A stretch of DNA of 64,000 bases, taken from the NCBI RefSeq assembly GCF_000505545.1, contig NZ_AYTB01000008.1, positions 62,001 to 126,000 of the forward strand, written 5' to 3'. The notes under the pieces are model-generated. The model saw nothing but the letters and a program-made list of their open reading frames with translations, did no database searches and was not told the origin of the DNA. Source of the stretch: Kurthia huakuii LAM0618. GTDB lineage: Bacteria; Bacillota; Bacilli; Bacillales_A; Planococcaceae. A program made the translations under genes and the position numbers. Below, piece by piece: positions 37,058-45,217 of this stretch (the stretch's first letter is position 1; every line of letters begins with the position of its first letter).

Positions 37058-37402
37058 ATGGAGAACATTCCAAACTGTCCGAAGTGCAATTCGGAATATA
37101 CGTATAATGATGGCTCGGCATTCGTATGTCCAGAATGTGGCAATGAATGGACGGCATTTGAACAACAGCAAGAAGAGGAGGCCGCGCTTATTCGCGATAG
37201 CGTCGGCAATATTTTAAATCCTGGCGATAGCGTGACGATTATTAAAGATTTAAAAACAAAAGGTGCACCGTCGGATTTAAAGGCGGGTACAAAAGTGAAA
37301 AATATTAAATTTTGTGGCGATATAGATGGGCACAACTTAGAAGCGAAAATAGAAGGCTTTGGCACATTATATATTCGCTCAGAATACGTTAAAAAAATTT
37401 AA
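37058..37402 (+). CDS. yjdM: YjdM/PhnA family zinc-ribbon protein
   Basis: A 114-residue protein with an N-terminal zinc ribbon (CPKC ... CPEC) followed by the conserved PhnA domain (NPGDSVTIIKDLKTKG, LKAGTKVKNIKF, NLEAKIEGFGTLYI). E. coli PhnA/YjdM was first tied to phosphonate use; the true role is uncertain. It is divergent from the phosphatase gene across the Pho-box region, which suggests but does not prove shared phosphate control. GGGAGAG precedes the ATG. Confidence 0.88.
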   Translation: MENIPNCPKCNSEYTYNDGSAFVCPECGNEWTAFEQQQEEEAALIRDSVGNILNPGDSVTIIKDLKTKGAPSDLKAGTKVKNIKFCGDIDGHNLEAKIEGFGTLYIRSEYVKKI

Positions 37403-37408
37403 TGAACA

Positions 37409-37453
37409 TAACAAAAAGCAGGAAGTGCATGCTTGGCATTTCCTGCTTTTCTT
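37409..37453. terminator. bidirectional terminator
   Basis: The stem AAAAGCAGGAA/TTTCCTGCTTTT with a 13-base inner region lies between convergent genes; related to the AAGCAGGA terminators at 2937, 32342 and 34822. Confidence 0.85.
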
Positions 37454-38297
37454 ATGCGGATAAATGTTGGCTTTCGTCGGTATCAACAATAAAACGAATG
37501 GCTGTTTTCGTGATGTTGTACTCATATTTCAACACCGTCAACACTTCTTGGCGTACAGCTTCAATCGGTGTATCGCGTGCAATATACAGTTGACAGCTAA
37601 AGGTCATCTCTTCGCCAACAACGGTCCACAATTGTAAATTGGCAATATCGGTGACGGCACCTAAGTTGTATAAGCGGCCTTGAATGGCTGCAAGTTGACG
37701 TTGTTCAGGTGTCCCTTCTGTCATTAAAATAAGCGAGCGCTTTAAAATGCGATAAGCTTGTGTAAACAATATGAGTGCTAACATAAATGCCAATACTTGA
37801 TCGATAATGTCGATTTGCCACCGTAATAATAGCGACGATACTAATATGACGAGGAGCGCGTTTAAGCCATCTGCACGTAATAAATAGCGCATAAACGCTT
37901 TTGAACTCGACTGTTGCGACGACAACAATAAATAACAACAAAGGTTTGTCGTTAAAATAAGCAAGGCAATTTGTAAAATTGGCTCAATTGCTACGTCAAC
38001 AGGCTCGATTAGACGGAGTATGCTAGCTACTAATAAAAAACAGGCCGCAAGCGAGAATACGAGCCCACAACATAAAATTAAGAAACGTTCAAGCATCCAC
38101 ATATGATATGTTTGACGAGGTTTTGCTTTTTTCGCGCTATAATTATGGTTTACAATATAGAAAATGAGCAGCGAGATGGTCATGAGTAAATGACTTAATG
38201 CACAAAAAAGCGCTAAACTTTTTATTTCAAGCGCGACCGCAAGCGTGCTTATATAGGTACTCACTAATAGCAAACAGGCGAGTGCTGTTTTCGTCAT
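37452..38297 (-). CDS. degenerate cation-diffusion-facilitator (CDF) protein
   Basis: A 281-residue membrane protein with about six helices and a C-terminal cytosolic alpha/beta domain (about 200-281, MTEGTPEQRQ... as in CDF transporters). Aligned with the CDF zinc exporter of this window (49693-50661), the transport-site residues His57, Asp61, His164 and Asp168 correspond to His36, Thr40, Ala142 and Asn146, so three of four are lost, and a neighbouring conserved Asp is Ala33. Zn2+ transport by the usual site is therefore unlikely. No clear ribosome binding site precedes the ATG. It may be a non-transporting regulatory or partner subunit. Confidence 0.7.
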   Translation of the reverse strand: MTKTALACLLLVSTYISTLAVALEIKSLALFCALSHLLMTISLLIFYIVNHNYSAKKAKPRQTYHMWMLERFLILCCGLVFSLAACFLLVASILRLIEPVDVAIEPILQIALLILTTNLCCYLLLSSQQSSSKAFMRYLLRADGLNALLVILVSSLLLRWQIDIIDQVLAFMLALILFTQAYRILKRSLILMTEGTPEQRQLAAIQGRLYNLGAVTDIANLQLWTVVGEEMTFSCQLYIARDTPIEAVRQEVLTVLKYEYNITKTAIRFIVDTDESQHLSA

Positions 38298-38400
38298 CTG
38301 CCATTTTGATGTGTTCGACAGCGTAGAAATGATAAAAACCCCCTAGCATTATTATAGTTATACCCGCATTGCGCTGATTTGTAACGAAAGGAGGTAGCAT

Positions 38401-39102
38401 ATGTCAACAACAGGTTTTGAATTGTATGATTTCTTCCATATTGGCTGGTTAGCGTTTGCGGCATTAACGATTTGGTTTGTCACGCGGCAATATAGCGTTG
38501 CAATGATTGAGTCGCGCAAACAAATCCGTATCGTATTTGCCTGGCTGCTCATTATTGCAGAAATCATTCGCGATAGCTATATTTATTTTTTAGAAGTTTG
38601 GTCGATTAGTAAATTGCCACTTGATTTATGCGGTATGGCACTGGTCGTCATTTTTATCTATGCGTATACGCAAAATAACACGATTGGCGAGTTATTGTAT
38701 AGTATCTTTTTGCCGGGCGCGATTGCGGCGTTGTTATTTCCTAACTGGACGCATCGAGAAATGTTTAGTTTTATGAGCAATTATAGTTTTATTTATCATT
38801 TGTTAATCATTGCATTTATTAGTATGTTGATTGCGTCAAAAGAACTGCAACCACAGCCGAAAAATTTATGGAAGCCGGCATTGTTTTTAACGATTTTAAC
38901 GCCGGTTATGTATATGTTTAACAAGCAATTTGACACGAATTTTTGGTTTTTAAGCGCGCCATCATCAGGGTCACCAATTGTTCTGCTAGAGCAAATATTT
39001 GGTAACCCAGGGTATATTTTTGGCCTTGTGCTCGTGTTAATTGTCGTTTGGATTGTGCTGTATACGCCCTTTATATGGCGCAAAAAAAGAGGCTCAGACT
39101 AA
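38401..39102 (+). CDS. TIGR02206/YwaF-like membrane protein
   Basis: A 233-residue integral membrane protein with seven predicted helices, opening FELYDFFHIGWLAF and carrying LPLDLCGMALV near residue 75, both typical of the YwaF/TIGR02206 family. The role is unknown; topology resembles other seven-helix sensor or carrier families. A perfect AAAGGAGG site precedes the ATG. It is monocistronic and divergent from the CDF-like gene. Confidence 0.8.
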   Translation: MSTTGFELYDFFHIGWLAFAALTIWFVTRQYSVAMIESRKQIRIVFAWLLIIAEIIRDSYIYFLEVWSISKLPLDLCGMALVVIFIYAYTQNNTIGELLYSIFLPGAIAALLFPNWTHREMFSFMSNYSFIYHLLIIAFISMLIASKELQPQPKNLWKPALFLTILTPVMYMFNKQFDTNFWFLSAPSSGSPIVLLEQIFGNPGYIFGLVLVLIVVWIVLYTPFIWRKKRGSD

Positions 39103-39124
39103 ATGGTCAGAGCCTCTTTTTTAC
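39086..39124. terminator. bidirectional terminator
   Basis: AAAGAGGCTC ... GAGCCTCTTT with A and T flanks lies between convergent genes and overlaps the end of the YwaF-like gene. Confidence 0.85.
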
Positions 39125-39128
39125 GTTA

Positions 39129-40292
39129 TTAAAAAGATGCTTTGAAAATTGCTTCTGCATCTGCTGCTGTGACGGTTGCAAAGTTGCCAAAATCTCCTTG
39201 GCGCATGGCGCGGTCAACCATTAGCTCTAACGTGGAATCATCGACATTATAGGCAGCCAACTGTGTTGGAGCACCGATTGATTCCCAAAAGGCTTCCAGT
39301 TTTTCGATGCCTTTCATCGCGACTTCTAAATCGCTTAAGCCGGTCGTATCGACATGGAACACGCGCGTTGCGAGCTTACGGAAGCGCTGCACATCTTCAG
39401 TGACATAATGGCGCATCCAACGAGGAAATAAAATCGCCAAGCCGCCACCATGTGGAATATCATGGACGGCTGAGACTGCATGCTCTAAATTATGCGTTGC
39501 CCAATCGCCGCGGTAGCCCATATTTAACATGCCGTTTAACGCCATCGTACTGCCATACATGAGCGTTGCCCGTGCATCGTAATTTTCAGGGTTTTTCAAT
39601 ACATCCGGTGCTGCTTCGATAATAGTTAACAGTAGGCCTTCACACATACGGTCTTGGAATTCCGTATGGTCAGCTTCATGGAAATAATGTTCGAGTACAT
39701 GGCTCATGCTATCGACGATGCCATAGATTGTTTGATTTTTAGGCACCGAGAATGTGTAAGCAGGATCTAAAATCGCAAATTGTGGGAATGTTTTAGACGA
39801 ACCCCAACCATATTTTTCTTTTGTTTGCCAATTTGTAATGACCGAGCCCGAGTTCATTTCTGAGCCGGTTGCAGCAAGTGTTAACACGACTCCAAATGGT
39901 AATGCCTCGCGCACTTTTGTTTGGCGCGTCACGATGTCCCAAGCAGGCGCTTCTGTTTTTGCGCCAGCAGCGATTAGCTTCACGCAGTCAATAACCGAGC
40001 CACCACCAACTGCTAAAATAAAGTCGATGCCGGTATCACGGCAAATGCGAATGCCTTTTTCAGCTGTATCGACGCGTGGGTTTGGCTCAATGCCACCAAG
40101 TTCAACAATATTTGCACCAGCATTCGATAAGACGCGATAGACATCATCATAAACACCATTTTTAAAAATGCTCCCGCTGCCATACACAAGCAACACATTT
40201 TTTCCATAATGTGAAAGTTCTTGCTCTAATTTCAATACTTGCCCCTTGCCAAAGTGCAGGCGCGTTGGATTATAATATGTGAAGTTTTCCAT
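39129..40292 (-). CDS. iron-containing (group III) alcohol dehydrogenase, BDH/YugJ type
   Basis: A 387-residue dehydrogenase. The NAD(P) loop [11 protein letters not shown], metal-binding His residues in [12 protein letters not shown] and [16 protein letters not shown], and length match NADPH-dependent butanol dehydrogenase and B. subtilis YugJ/YugK. It reduces aldehydes to primary alcohols with Fe2+ or Zn2+. It is monocistronic, divergent from a GNAT gene. Confidence 0.93.
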   Translation of the reverse strand: MENFTYYNPTRLHFGKGQVLKLEQELSHYGKNVLLVYGSGSIFKNGVYDDVYRVLSNAGANIVELGGIEPNPRVDTAEKGIRICRDTGIDFILAVGGGSVIDCVKLIAAGAKTEAPAWDIVTRQTKVREALPFGVVLTLAATGSEMNSGSVITNWQTKEKYGWGSSKTFPQFAILDPAYTFSVPKNQTIYGIVDSMSHVLEHYFHEADHTEFQDRMCEGLLLTIIEAAPDVLKNPENYDARATLMYGSTMALNGMLNMGYRGDWATHNLEHAVSAVHDIPHGGGLAILFPRWMRHYVTEDVQRFRKLATRVFHVDTTGLSDLEVAMKGIEKLEAFWESIGAPTQLAAYNVDDSTLELMVDRAMRQGDFGNFATVTAADAEAIFKASF

Positions 40293-40381
40293 AAAATCCC
40301 TCCCTTTTCTTTATAGTAAGAAATTGCGCGCATTTGTACAACTATTTCATGCGATTTATAATGAAAAAAGGGGGAATTGAC

Positions 40382-40852
40382 ATGATTCGACGAGCTACGT
40401 ATGAAGATATCCCGGCAATTCAAAAAATTGCTGTGGAAAGTTGGCGTAAAACATATTGCGATAGTATACCACCAAAACTACAACAACAATTTTTAGCGTT
40501 TGATTATAATCATCGCCAGTTGCGTCATCGCATCGATACGACAGCATTTTTTGTTGTCGAGCACGAACGGAACGTCGTTGGTTTTGCTAATTTTTCATGT
40601 GGTGATACGAATGAGCTTGAAACGATTTATTTAAGCCCTGCTGTGTGGCGACAAGGGCTTGGGCATTTGTTAATGGAAGCGGGTGAGCGTTTGTATGCGC
40701 CGGGTACCGAGCTTTGTGTTCGCGTAGATGCGCACAATGAACGTGCCATTGCTTTTTACAAAGCACATCATTTTACATTCAAACAGCAAAGCACCGAACG
40801 CGTCGGTGCCGTTGTACTCACGACGAATACGATGCACAAAATAATGCCATAA
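40382..40852 (+). CDS. GNAT family N-acetyltransferase
   Basis: Encodes 156 residues from ATG 40382, preceded by AGGGGGAATTGAC; upstream in-frame ATGs have no RBS. The acetyl-CoA loop WRQGLGHLLMEAGE (Q/R-x-x-G-x-G/A) and the C-terminal NERAIAFYKAHHF are classic. The substrate is unknown. A 57-residue membrane ORF follows after 36 bases and may be co-transcribed. Confidence 0.9.
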   Translation: MIRRATYEDIPAIQKIAVESWRKTYCDSIPPKLQQQFLAFDYNHRQLRHRIDTTAFFVVEHERNVVGFANFSCGDTNELETIYLSPAVWRQGLGHLLMEAGERLYAPGTELCVRVDAHNERAIAFYKAHHFTFKQQSTERVGAVVLTTNTMHKIMP

Positions 40853-40888
40853 CGTGATACAATCAACAAAGAAGAAGGGACGAACAGC

Positions 40889-41062
40889 ATGGTGAAAAAA
40901 ATTGCAATTCAGCTCGTGTTTGTCATTGTACTCATCGCCTATATGATGTATCACGATTTTGCGTTATTTGCGTTGAACGGTGTTATTGTGACCGTCATCC
41001 TTGGGTTATGGGCACTGACGACCGTCATGATGGTGACATTAGAACGTGCAAAACGCGGGTAG
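40889..41062 (+). CDS. 57-residue two-helix membrane protein (putative)
   Basis: ATG 40889 lies after GAAGAAGGGACG, and the frame ends at TAG 41060-41062. The product has two hydrophobic helices (QLVFVIVLIAYMMY and FALNGVIVTVILGLWALT) and a basic end (ERAKRG). It is directly followed by a copy of the 132-bp terminator-bearing repeat. Coding is supported by the RBS, the two helices and position; function unknown. Confidence 0.65.
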   Translation: MVKKIAIQLVFVIVLIAYMMYHDFALFALNGVIVTVILGLWALTTVMMVTLERAKRG

Positions 41063-41066
41063 TAAA

Positions 41067-41159
41067 GCATAAGAAAAACCGGAATCGCGCGGTGGCGCGG
41101 TTCCGGTTTTTTGTGGCGAACGCTAAAAAAGGAACAGGAACTGTTTTGTAAAAGCCTCT
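41067..41159 (+). repeat. 132-bp inverted-repeat element, copy B (left-truncated)
   Basis: About 93 bases matching the right two thirds of copies A and C, from GCATAAG through the CCGGAA hairpin to TGTAAAAGCCTCT. The hairpin lies five bases after the upstream gene and acts as its terminator. The left terminal repeat is missing. Confidence 0.85.
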
Positions 41160-41167
41160 TTTTCTAG

Positions 41168-42550
41168 TTAAGCGTCAGCAATTAATTTATGTGGATTTAA
41201 AATATTTTTTGGATCCAATGTTTGTTTGATTGCGCGCATAACATTGAGCGCTTCGCCATGCTCGCGTGATTGATATATCATTTTCCCGATACCAACGCCA
41301 TGTTCACCAGTACATGTGCCGCCGTGTTCAAGACCAAATTCGACGAGACGTGCATTGTATGCTTTTGCGCGTGCAACATCATCGGGGTTGTTTACATCTA
41401 TCATAACGAGCGAATGGAAATTACCGTCACCGACATGTCCTAGTACGCCGCCAATCATACCCACTTCATCGATAAGTTGTCGCGCAAATTCGATGGCATC
41501 GGCTAGCGAACCAATTGGCACAACAACATCAGTTGTCATCATTTTTTTACCAGGATAACCATGAATGTATGCATACGCTAAATTATGGCGTGCCTCCCAT
41601 AATTCGTGCCGTGCTTTATTGTCCGTTTCAAAGAAAATTTCGAGGCAGTCATTATCATTCATAATATCCGTTGTAAACTCGACGTCTTGTTTTAAGCCCG
41701 CTTCATTGCCATGAAACTCTAAAAATAGCGTTGGTTTGATTAAATAATCCGTACCGCTATAGGCATTAACTTGTTGCATCGATTGTTCATCAACTAATTC
41801 AATCCGCGCGATCGGGACACCTGCTTGTAATACCATCGTTGCCGCTTCAATTGCTTGGCGCACAGTAGGGAAGACCGCTCGTGCGGCCATTTCAAATTCC
41901 GGAATACCATATACTTTTAAAGTAAGTTCGGTAAAGCAGCCCAGCGTGCCTTCTGAACCAACAAATAGGCCATTTAAATGATAACCTGATGATGATTTTG
42001 CGGCTAGATTACCGGTGTGCATAATGCGGCCATCTGCTAGCACGACTTCTAAATCGCGCACTTGATCGCGCATAACACCGTAGCGCACAGCAGTTGTGCC
42101 GCTCGCGTTCGTTGCGGCCATACCACCGAGCGTGGCATCGGCGCCAGGGTCAACCGAGAAGAAGAGACCATGTTTTTTCAGTTCTTTATTTAATTGCGTA
42201 CGCGTGACGCCCGGTTGCACGCGCACGAGTAAATCTTCGGGACGTACTTCTAAAATTTGATTCATCTGGCTAAAATCAATTGTTAACGTATGCGTCACAG
42301 GAATAATATGACCTTCTAAACTAGAGCCGACGCCAAATGGGATAACAGCAATTTCATATGTATAGGCTACGCGCATAATTTGAGCGACTTCATCCGTTGT
42401 ATGCGGGAATACAACGATATCTGGCAATGCCATTTCGTGATACGATTCATCGCGTCCATGATTTTCACGTACTGTTTCATTTGTAGAAAGTTGGTCGGTT
42501 GCTAAAAAAGTATGTAGTTGTGCAATAATCGTTTCAAGTTGAGCGTGCAT
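41168..42550 (-). CDS. FAD-binding oxidase, GlcD/D-lactate dehydrogenase type
   Basis: Encodes 460 residues from the ATG 9 bases inside an upstream GTG that overlaps the AGGTG site. The PCMH-type FAD domain is seen in PFGVGSSLEGHIIP, PGADATLGGMAATNASGT and GLFVGSEGTLGCFTELTLKV. The C-terminal domain has HVGDGNFHSL and the GTCTGEHGVGIGK metal/substrate motif. It oxidises a 2-hydroxy acid such as glycolate or D-lactate and passes electrons to quinone or another acceptor. GlcE/GlcF partners are absent, which favours a stand-alone D-lactate dehydrogenase. Confidence 0.92.
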   Translation of the reverse strand: MHAQLETIIAQLHTFLATDQLSTNETVRENHGRDESYHEMALPDIVVFPHTTDEVAQIMRVAYTYEIAVIPFGVGSSLEGHIIPVTHTLTIDFSQMNQILEVRPEDLLVRVQPGVTRTQLNKELKKHGLFFSVDPGADATLGGMAATNASGTTAVRYGVMRDQVRDLEVVLADGRIMHTGNLAAKSSSGYHLNGLFVGSEGTLGCFTELTLKVYGIPEFEMAARAVFPTVRQAIEAATMVLQAGVPIARIELVDEQSMQQVNAYSGTDYLIKPTLFLEFHGNEAGLKQDVEFTTDIMNDNDCLEIFFETDNKARHELWEARHNLAYAYIHGYPGKKMMTTDVVVPIGSLADAIEFARQLIDEVGMIGGVLGHVGDGNFHSLVMIDVNNPDDVARAKAYNARLVEFGLEHGGTCTGEHGVGIGKMIYQSREHGEALNVMRAIKQTLDPKNILNPHKLIADA

Positions 42551-42624
42551 AATAATCACCTGTCCTTTTGAAAATTCGTTATTTTCTGATAATTATATCG
42601 TTAAATGGCAAGTTTGAACAGAAA

Positions 42625-42657
42625 AAAACACCGCGTTGTTAGTTTAGGCGGTGTTTC
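42625..42657 (-). terminator. terminator of the small gene at 42674
   Basis: On the minus strand AAACACCGC ... GCGGTGTTT is followed by a T-run. Confidence 0.8.
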
Positions 42658-42673
42658 ATGTGTGTATGAATCG

Positions 42674-42844
42674 TTACGATGCTTGAGGACTTGGATTAAC
42701 GACAAAGCTATGCGTTGACTGAATCAACAATAATAATTCTTTTAAAGCTGCTTCAATATCTTCAAATGATACAGCCGCGTCAAGGAACGCGGGAATTTCA
42801 ATCGTTGTATCACGTGGGTCAACAGGAATATTTTTGGGATTCAT
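42674..42844 (-). CDS. 56-residue hypothetical protein
   Basis: ATG 42842-42844 lies six bases after a perfect AGGAGGA site, the frame ends at TAA, and a terminator follows 17 bases later, a complete small transcription unit. The product begins MNPKNIPVDPRDTTIEIPAF, then has an amphipathic acidic helix (SFEDIEAALKELLLLIQST), and ends in NPSPQAS. It is soluble. No family is recognised. Confidence 0.7.
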   Translation of the reverse strand: MNPKNIPVDPRDTTIEIPAFLDAAVSFEDIEAALKELLLLIQSTHSFVVNPSPQAS

Positions 42845-43047
42845 AGTCATTCCTCCTAGTGCCTTTTCTTAATTATATCTAAAAAGACAGAAAATTTCAA
42901 ACAACTTATGAAAAGATTATGTAAAGTTTGCTCTTTAAAACTCAAAATACTTAATTTTCTGAAAATGATTGCTTTTTAGTAGAAAAAGTGATAAAGTAGT
43001 GTACATTTATAGCGTATAGCGCAATAGAATTTTAAGAGGTGACGCGT

Positions 43048-44208
43048 GTGCAACAATTGCTGGAACAATATAAACCATTTTTACGACAAGTATATGAACA
43101 ATTACATGTAATCCCTGAAGTAGGGTGGCAAGAATATAAAACAACGGCGTATTTAGCGGAAATTTTGCGCGAACAACATTTTCATGTAACAACATTTGAA
43201 GGTTCAACGGGCTTGTATGTTGAAATTGGTGAAGGCGACCCAATTATCGGTTTGCGTACGGATATCGATGCGCTTTGGCAGCAAGTTGACGGTGAATTTC
43301 GCGGCAATCATTCTTGTGGTCACGATGCGCATATGACGATGGCAGTCGGTGTGTTATTGCTGCTAAAAGAGCTGCATAACCCGGCTTCCGGAAAAATTCG
43401 TGTGTTGTTTCAACCAGCGGAAGAAAAAGGCAATGGTGCGTTGTCGTTTGTCGAACGAGGCTTAGTTGATGGCATGCAATTTTTATTTGGTATGCATATT
43501 CGTCCTGTACAGGAGATGCGCGACAATAGCTATAGTCCGGCACTTTATCACGGGGCAGCACGTTTAATTGAGGGGACGATTGTTGGTCAGGAATGCCACG
43601 GTGCACGACCGCATCTTGGGAAAAATGCGATTGAAATTGGTTCTAGTCTTGTAACAGCGCTATCGCATATTCATATTGATCCGATGATTCCATCGTCGGT
43701 TAAGTTAACAAGTTTCCAAGCGGGTGATATTCAAAATGCCAACACAATCCCTGGTATTGCTCGTTTTACGGTGGATGCTCGCTCGCAAACGAATGAAGGC
43801 ATGGAGCAATTAATGGCGCAACTTCAGTTGGCCATTTTAGGTGTCGAGCAGTCGCATCGCGCGAACATCAAATTTGAAACGAAGGCGACAATCGTTGCAG
43901 CTGAAGTTGATGATACAGCGAAACAGTTAATGAAGCAGGCGATTATCGATACGTGTGGACTCGATCATTTAGCACCGGATGTTGTGACACCTGGTGGCGA
44001 AGATTTTCATTATTATACGTTGAAGCGTCCGTATATTAAGGCGACGATGCTAGGTGTTGGTTGTGGTGCAACGCCAGGGCTTCATGATCCGCATATGACA
44101 TACAATCGTGATCGCCTATTTACAGGTATTGAAATTATAACAAAAACAATTTTACATGCCGTAGCGTTTAGCCAACGTACGACCGCGCAGCGCGAAACGA
44201 CATTATAA
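43048..44208 (+). CDS. M20 family amidohydrolase (aminoacylase-like)
   Basis: Encodes 386 residues from GTG 43048, after AGAGGTGA; an earlier GTG overlaps the RBS. Metal ligands and catalytic residues are seen in GLRTDIDAL, HSCGHDAHM, FQPAEEKGNGA and GGEDFHYY, as in the peptidase M20D group (N-acyl-amino acid or indole-acetyl-amino acid hydrolases). It removes an acyl group from an amino acid in the cytosol. Monocistronic with a strong terminator. Confidence 0.9.
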   Translation: MQQLLEQYKPFLRQVYEQLHVIPEVGWQEYKTTAYLAEILREQHFHVTTFEGSTGLYVEIGEGDPIIGLRTDIDALWQQVDGEFRGNHSCGHDAHMTMAVGVLLLLKELHNPASGKIRVLFQPAEEKGNGALSFVERGLVDGMQFLFGMHIRPVQEMRDNSYSPALYHGAARLIEGTIVGQECHGARPHLGKNAIEIGSSLVTALSHIHIDPMIPSSVKLTSFQAGDIQNANTIPGIARFTVDARSQTNEGMEQLMAQLQLAILGVEQSHRANIKFETKATIVAAEVDDTAKQLMKQAIIDTCGLDHLAPDVVTPGGEDFHYYTLKRPYIKATMLGVGCGATPGLHDPHMTYNRDRLFTGIEIITKTILHAVAFSQRTTAQRETTL

Positions 44209-44212
44209 CGAA

Positions 44213-44253
44213 AAAAGTAGGGGTGACGTGTACGCGTCACCCCTACTTTTTTG
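44213..44253. terminator. bidirectional terminator
   Basis: A perfect stem AAAAAGTAGGGGTGACG/CGTCACCCCTACTTTTT lies between convergent genes. Confidence 0.93.
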
Positions 44254-45153
44254 TTAACAACATTGTTGTTCAAAATCTTGAATTAATTGTTCAATATCAT
44301 CAATGCGTGCCAAGTCATGAATCCAGTGTGAAGGGATATGATGTAGACCGTATAACATACCTGCGAGTGAACCCGTCAGCGCGCCAACCGTATCGGTATC
44401 GTTCCCTAATTCAATCGCCGTCATAATCGCTTGCTCATAGCTCGATGTTTGAGCAATGCTCCAGCAAACGGCTTCAAGCGTATCAATAACATAGCCAGAA
44501 CTATTAATGGACTCTCGTGGCGCTGTTACTATCGAACCGTCCATTAGTCGTGCAAAATGAACTTGTTCACCTTGAAACGTCATAAAGTGCGGTTGTGTAT
44601 AGCGCTGTGCGAGATGCATACTTTCGGTGAAATTGTAGCCGCTTTTAAGCGCGAGTACAATATGACCAAAAAAAGTGCAACTTAAAATGCTCCGAATATG
44701 CAAATGTGTGAGCGCATAGTGGCGACTCAATGAAAAAATATCGTCATGAGTCGTAGCGGCCAACATGACGGGTAAAATGCGCATAAGCGCGCCGTTGCCA
44801 TTTTGTGATTCATCGCAAGGAATCGGTGCATCAAAGCCGTGTTGCAACCATTGATCAATGGCGAGCTTCGTCGTATTGCCAACGTCAAAACTTGCCTGTC
44901 CGTTGTAAGTCCAATAGCCCTCGTAGAGCCAATCACAAAATTTTTGTTTTAAATCATCAAGCGAACTCTGTTCAATTTGATGCGCCATCGTGCAAAACAG
45001 CATCGATGAATCGTCTGAAAAGCTACCAGCGGGTACATCCCATGAACCAAAACCTTCATAATCGCTTACGGTAAATGTATCGCGCGCGCGAAATTCAAAT
45101 GGCACGCCCATGGCATCTGCAATCGCATGGCCAAGTATTGCTTGTCTAATCAT
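44254..45153 (-). CDS. ADP-ribosylglycohydrolase family protein
   Basis: A 299-residue all-helical hydrolase of the DraG/ARH family. The two-Mg site is seen in AGSFSDDSSMLFCTM and GNDTDTVGALTGSLAGMLYG, and the start ILGHAIADAMGVPFEF is the family N-terminal signature. It removes ADP-ribose from a protein, nucleic acid or small molecule; the substrate is unknown and no partner transferase lies nearby. A GGGAGG-like site precedes the ATG. Confidence 0.93.
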   Translation of the reverse strand: MIRQAILGHAIADAMGVPFEFRARDTFTVSDYEGFGSWDVPAGSFSDDSSMLFCTMAHQIEQSSLDDLKQKFCDWLYEGYWTYNGQASFDVGNTTKLAIDQWLQHGFDAPIPCDESQNGNGALMRILPVMLAATTHDDIFSLSRHYALTHLHIRSILSCTFFGHIVLALKSGYNFTESMHLAQRYTQPHFMTFQGEQVHFARLMDGSIVTAPRESINSSGYVIDTLEAVCWSIAQTSSYEQAIMTAIELGNDTDTVGALTGSLAGMLYGLHHIPSHWIHDLARIDDIEQLIQDFEQQCC

Positions 45154-45182
45154 CTAAATCCCTCCTTTCTTTAAGCATACAA

Positions 45183-45212
45183 AAAAGCGCTGGCAAATGC
45201 CAACGCTTTAAG
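45183..45212 (-). terminator. terminator of the aminotransferase gene
   Basis: AAAGCGTTGGCATTTGCCAGCGCTTT on the minus strand, 11-12 paired bases, is followed by a T-run. Confidence 0.85.
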
Positions 45213-45217
45213 AAAAA

